Below, in pieces: positions 4,947 to 6,903 of a DNA stretch of 6,903 nt. A model generated the notes under the pieces. The model did no database searches and was not told the DNA's origin. It saw only the letters and a list, made by a program, of their open reading frames with translations. Within the stretch, counting starts at the first letter, position 1, and each line of letters opens with the position of its first letter. The DNA comes from Actinomycetes bacterium. GTDB lineage: Bacteria > Actinomycetota > Acidimicrobiia > Acidimicrobiales > Acidimicrobiaceae. Both the position numbers and the translations under genes were made by a program. The stretch lies in the NCBI GenBank assembly GCA_021819025.1, contig JAKASN010000102.1, positions 1 to 6,903 of the forward strand. Reading direction: 5' to 3'.

Positions 4947-6605
4947 ATGACAAGCTCCTTGGGGGACCGGAATCCCGAAAACATCCACACACCGGTAGAA
5001 GCGCTCCATCTCGGCCAAGAAGAAGCAAGCGCCGACGCAAGCCGCACCGTTGAACTGCGCCGACTCAGAGACCCGTGGACTCCCGTCGCGCTAGGCGGCA
5101 TACCTTTGGTGGCAATTTGGATTCTCGCCCTCCGAGAGCGCTCCCCAGGATTCGGAGAGCTTGGTCCAGCGCAAAATAGCTCGCTAACTGCCGCTATCTC
5201 CCTCGGGGTGGTGGTACTCGCCTTTGCGACCGCGGCCGGCGCTCTCCTGCTATGGCAGCTCGACGCAGAGCCGTCGCGCTGGATGGTCATCGGGACTGGC
5301 CTCTTTCTCATCGGCTCCATCCAAGCGTGGCTGCTCGTCAAGTCCCTTTCCATCGTTCCCCAAGGGAACCCAACGACATATCTTGCTGGCTCCGCGCCGA
5401 CTCTCGCGGTTGCCGCAGTGGCTTTTGGCCTCGCTCTCTTGGGCTGGCCATCACTGTGGGTTCTAGCAAAGGGACTTCGTGGAACCAACCTCCGGCTCTG
5501 GCTATCTCTTACGTTCGTCATCGAAGCGGTGGTGATTTTGCTGGCGTTGGTAGATCTCACCTCGTCGAGCCGGATAAGCACTTTCATCACCGGAATCGTC
5601 GCCGCGGCTGTCTGTGGCGCTGGAGCTCTGGGATATGCGGTGGCGTGGTGGATCAAGCGCGAACCCATCGATTGCTACCTCGGCGTAGCCCTCCTGGTGC
5701 TGGGCCAATCCGGGATCGCGACCGTCGTCGGCAAAATTCCCGCCGACTCGGGCTTGACAGCGATACTCTTTAGATTTGTCGCATTGACATGCTTGGCGGT
5801 CGGAGTAGTACTGGCGTCACGACAACGTAAAGCGGCCCTCGTCGCCGTGGCGCGACAGTCGTCCAACCTCGCCTTTAAGCTCGAGAGCGCTCTCGAGAAA
5901 GAAAAGGAGCGAATTCGCTTTGCCAACCATGAGTTGCGCTCCGCGCTGGTGATCATCGAAGCTGGCGTGGAGCTCCTCGCTGGGCACGAAGATCACTTCG
6001 ATAGCCAAGTTGAGGCCCAAGAGGCGATGGCAATCGTGAGGAGTGGCTCGCACGCTCTGGCAGATGTGGTGCTCCAAGACCGCCTGCAACCTTATCAATT
6101 CGACCTCGTGTCGCTAGTGCGGAGCGAAGTCGCCAACAGTCGCAGCCTGGGTCTTGACGCATCGCTGCTGGCCACAGAGCAGAGTTGCCTGGTAAGCGCA
6201 GACCGAGCAGCTCTCGCAAGGGCACTTCGGGCTTTGCTGGACAATGCCAGGATCCATGCCGCGGGATCAAGCGTTGAGGTGGAGATCGCTAGGGATGACA
6301 CCGAGATATCCATCACGGTGAGTGACACCGGGCCTGGGATATCCCTATGCGATGCCGATCGGATCTTCCAGCCAGGTTGGCGTGCTAACGAGACGGGAGA
6401 CCCTGGCGAAGGCCTCGGTCTCGCGATCTCGCGCGAACTCATTCGTTCTCAAGGTGGCGAGGTGACTTTGCTTGGCTCTACGAGCCAAGGAGCAAGTTTT
6501 AGAATTCAGCTACCCACATATCGCCAACCCGGTGAGCCAACTTCGCTCCGAGGTGAGCAAGAGAGCGAAATCACGCCCCCATTTGCAACTCGGGCGACAC
6601 CTTGA
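4947..6605 (+). CDS. Membrane sensor histidine kinase
   Basis: 552 residues. About eight hydrophobic helices fall between residues 46 and 291 (roughly 46-62, 80-103, 112-132, 148-173, 184-204, 211-236, 243-262, 270-290). A basic/coiled-coil linker follows (292-324, ending LEKEKERIRFA), then the phosphoacceptor box NHELRSAL with H328. The ATPase half shows the N-box LLDNARIHA (N433), DTGPGI (460-465), IFQPGWR (473-479) and GEGLGLAI (487-494). It should autophosphorylate on H328 and pass phosphate to the response regulator whose gene overlaps its stop. No PAS, HAMP or large extracellular domain is visible, so sensing is probably within the membrane region. The proline common in HELRTPL-type boxes is absent. 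The start at 4947 is the first ATG after an in-frame TGA at 4935, with GAGGT six bases upstream. The ligand is unknown; control of the upstream surface genes is suggested only by proximity. Confidence 0.93.
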   Translation: MTSSLGDRNPENIHTPVEALHLGQEEASADASRTVELRRLRDPWTPVALGGIPLVAIWILALRERSPGFGELGPAQNSSLTAAISLGVVVLAFATAAGALLLWQLDAEPSRWMVIGTGLFLIGSIQAWLLVKSLSIVPQGNPTTYLAGSAPTLAVAAVAFGLALLGWPSLWVLAKGLRGTNLRLWLSLTFVIEAVVILLALVDLTSSSRISTFITGIVAAAVCGAGALGYAVAWWIKREPIDCYLGVALLVLGQSGIATVVGKIPADSGLTAILFRFVALTCLAVGVVLASRQRKAALVAVARQSSNLAFKLESALEKEKERIRFANHELRSALVIIEAGVELLAGHEDHFDSQVEAQEAMAIVRSGSHALADVVLQDRLQPYQFDLVSLVRSEVANSRSLGLDASLLATEQSCLVSADRAALARALRALLDNARIHAAGSSVEVEIARDDTEISITVSDTGPGISLCDADRIFQPGWRANETGDPGEGLGLAISRELIRSQGGEVTLLGSTSQGASFRIQLPTYRQPGEPTSLRGEQESEITPPFATRATP

Positions 6606-6903
6606 TGGCGGTCCCGAGAGATATTGTCCCAGAGGAGGCACCCGCGGTATGCAGGGTCATCATTGTGGACAATCATGGCCTTGTAGGATCTAGCCTCTCC
6701 AGCGTGTTCGGGCTAGCAGGGATCTCTTCTGTCGTGGTGCCAAATGAATCCCTGAGCCTAGAGGGCATCCTAGAGATAGCCCACCAACTTCTCTCATTAG
6801 GATCGCCACTCCTTGCCCTAGTAGATCTGAACTTAACTCCAGATCTCGACGGGGTCGATCTGGTAGCGCCCTTGGTTTCCATGGGTGCCAAGGTGATCGT
6901 CAT
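6605..6903 (+). CDS. Response regulator receiver domain, 3' end cut by window edge
   Basis: The first 99 residues are present. VCRVIIVDNHGLVGSSL (15-31) is the first strand and acidic pocket of a receiver domain, and LLALVDLNL (69-77) holds the phospho-acceptor D74, followed by PDLDGVDL (79-86) and the fourth strand KVIV at the edge. The pocket reads D22-N23 where D-D or E-D is usual. The IVDNH start resembles NarL/LuxR-type regulators, but the output domain is outside the window. The ATG at 6605 shares one base with the kinase stop (TGATG), has no clear Shine-Dalgarno and is probably translated by coupling. It is the cognate partner of the kinase. Confidence 0.88.
   Translation, partial: MAVPRDIVPEEAPAVCRVIIVDNHGLVGSSLSSVFGLAGISSVVVPNESLSLEGILEIAHQLLSLGSPLLALVDLNLTPDLDGVDLVAPLVSMGAKVIV

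Noticed and set aside
4348..5040. 230-codon minus-strand frame spanning the gap
   Set aside because: It is antisense to the ends of two real genes, is Arg/Ser-rich without motifs, and has no ribosome-binding site.
4682..5053. 123-codon plus-strand frame running into the kinase gene
   Set aside because: It overlaps the kinase by 107 bases in another frame, ends in an Arg/Lys-rich shadow translation, and its start lies in the loop of a GC hairpin.
4772..5668. 298-codon minus-strand frame opposite the kinase
   Set aside because: It is the antisense shadow of the hydrophobic N-terminal region of the kinase; no domain is recognisable.
6665..6673. TGTGGACAA, a perfect match to an actinobacterial DnaA box on the minus strand
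   Set aside because: It is explained by the conserved Val-Asp-Asn codons of the receiver domain, is single, and lies inside a coding region. A one-mismatch copy at 2121-2129 is also isolated.

Overview
The window looks like chromosomal DNA of a moderately GC-rich actinobacterium. The evidence is an FtsZ with the tail DVPSFLKNL followed by a pgeF-type gene, a common actinobacterial order, and strong GGAGG ribosome-binding sites. An acidimicrobial-type lineage is a guess from overall flavour and rests on no diagnostic marker. There are no RNA genes, insertion sequences, CRISPR arrays or phage genes that I can support.

Left part, minus strand (1-1833): ftsZ, the cell-division tubulin, complete, followed 49 bases downstream by the 5' part of pgeF (YfiH, a laccase-domain peptidoglycan-editing protein), which runs off the left edge. 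A 473-base region (1834-2306) separates ftsZ from the divergent plus-strand genes. It holds several inverted repeats and no convincing gene.

Middle, plus strand (2307-4586): a tight three-gene unit. It encodes a small secreted protein with a TasA/camelysin-like (SipW-dependent) signal peptide, a SipW/archaeal-type (S26B, Ser-His) signal peptidase, and a two-pass membrane protein of the DUF5305 type best known from archaea. The likely logic is that the peptidase matures the small protein, which is exported and perhaps assembled at the surface, while the DUF5305 protein anchors, assists or senses it. A strong hairpin lies between the first and second genes and may set the ratio of structural protein to peptidase.

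Right part, plus strand (4947-6903): after a 360-base gap with GC-rich hairpins come a histidine kinase with about eight membrane helices and an overlapping response regulator that runs off the right edge. They may control the surface module, but only proximity and shared strand support this.

The most interesting feature is the combination of SipW-type substrate, S26B peptidase and DUF5305 protein, linked to a two-component system and placed back to back with ftsZ.
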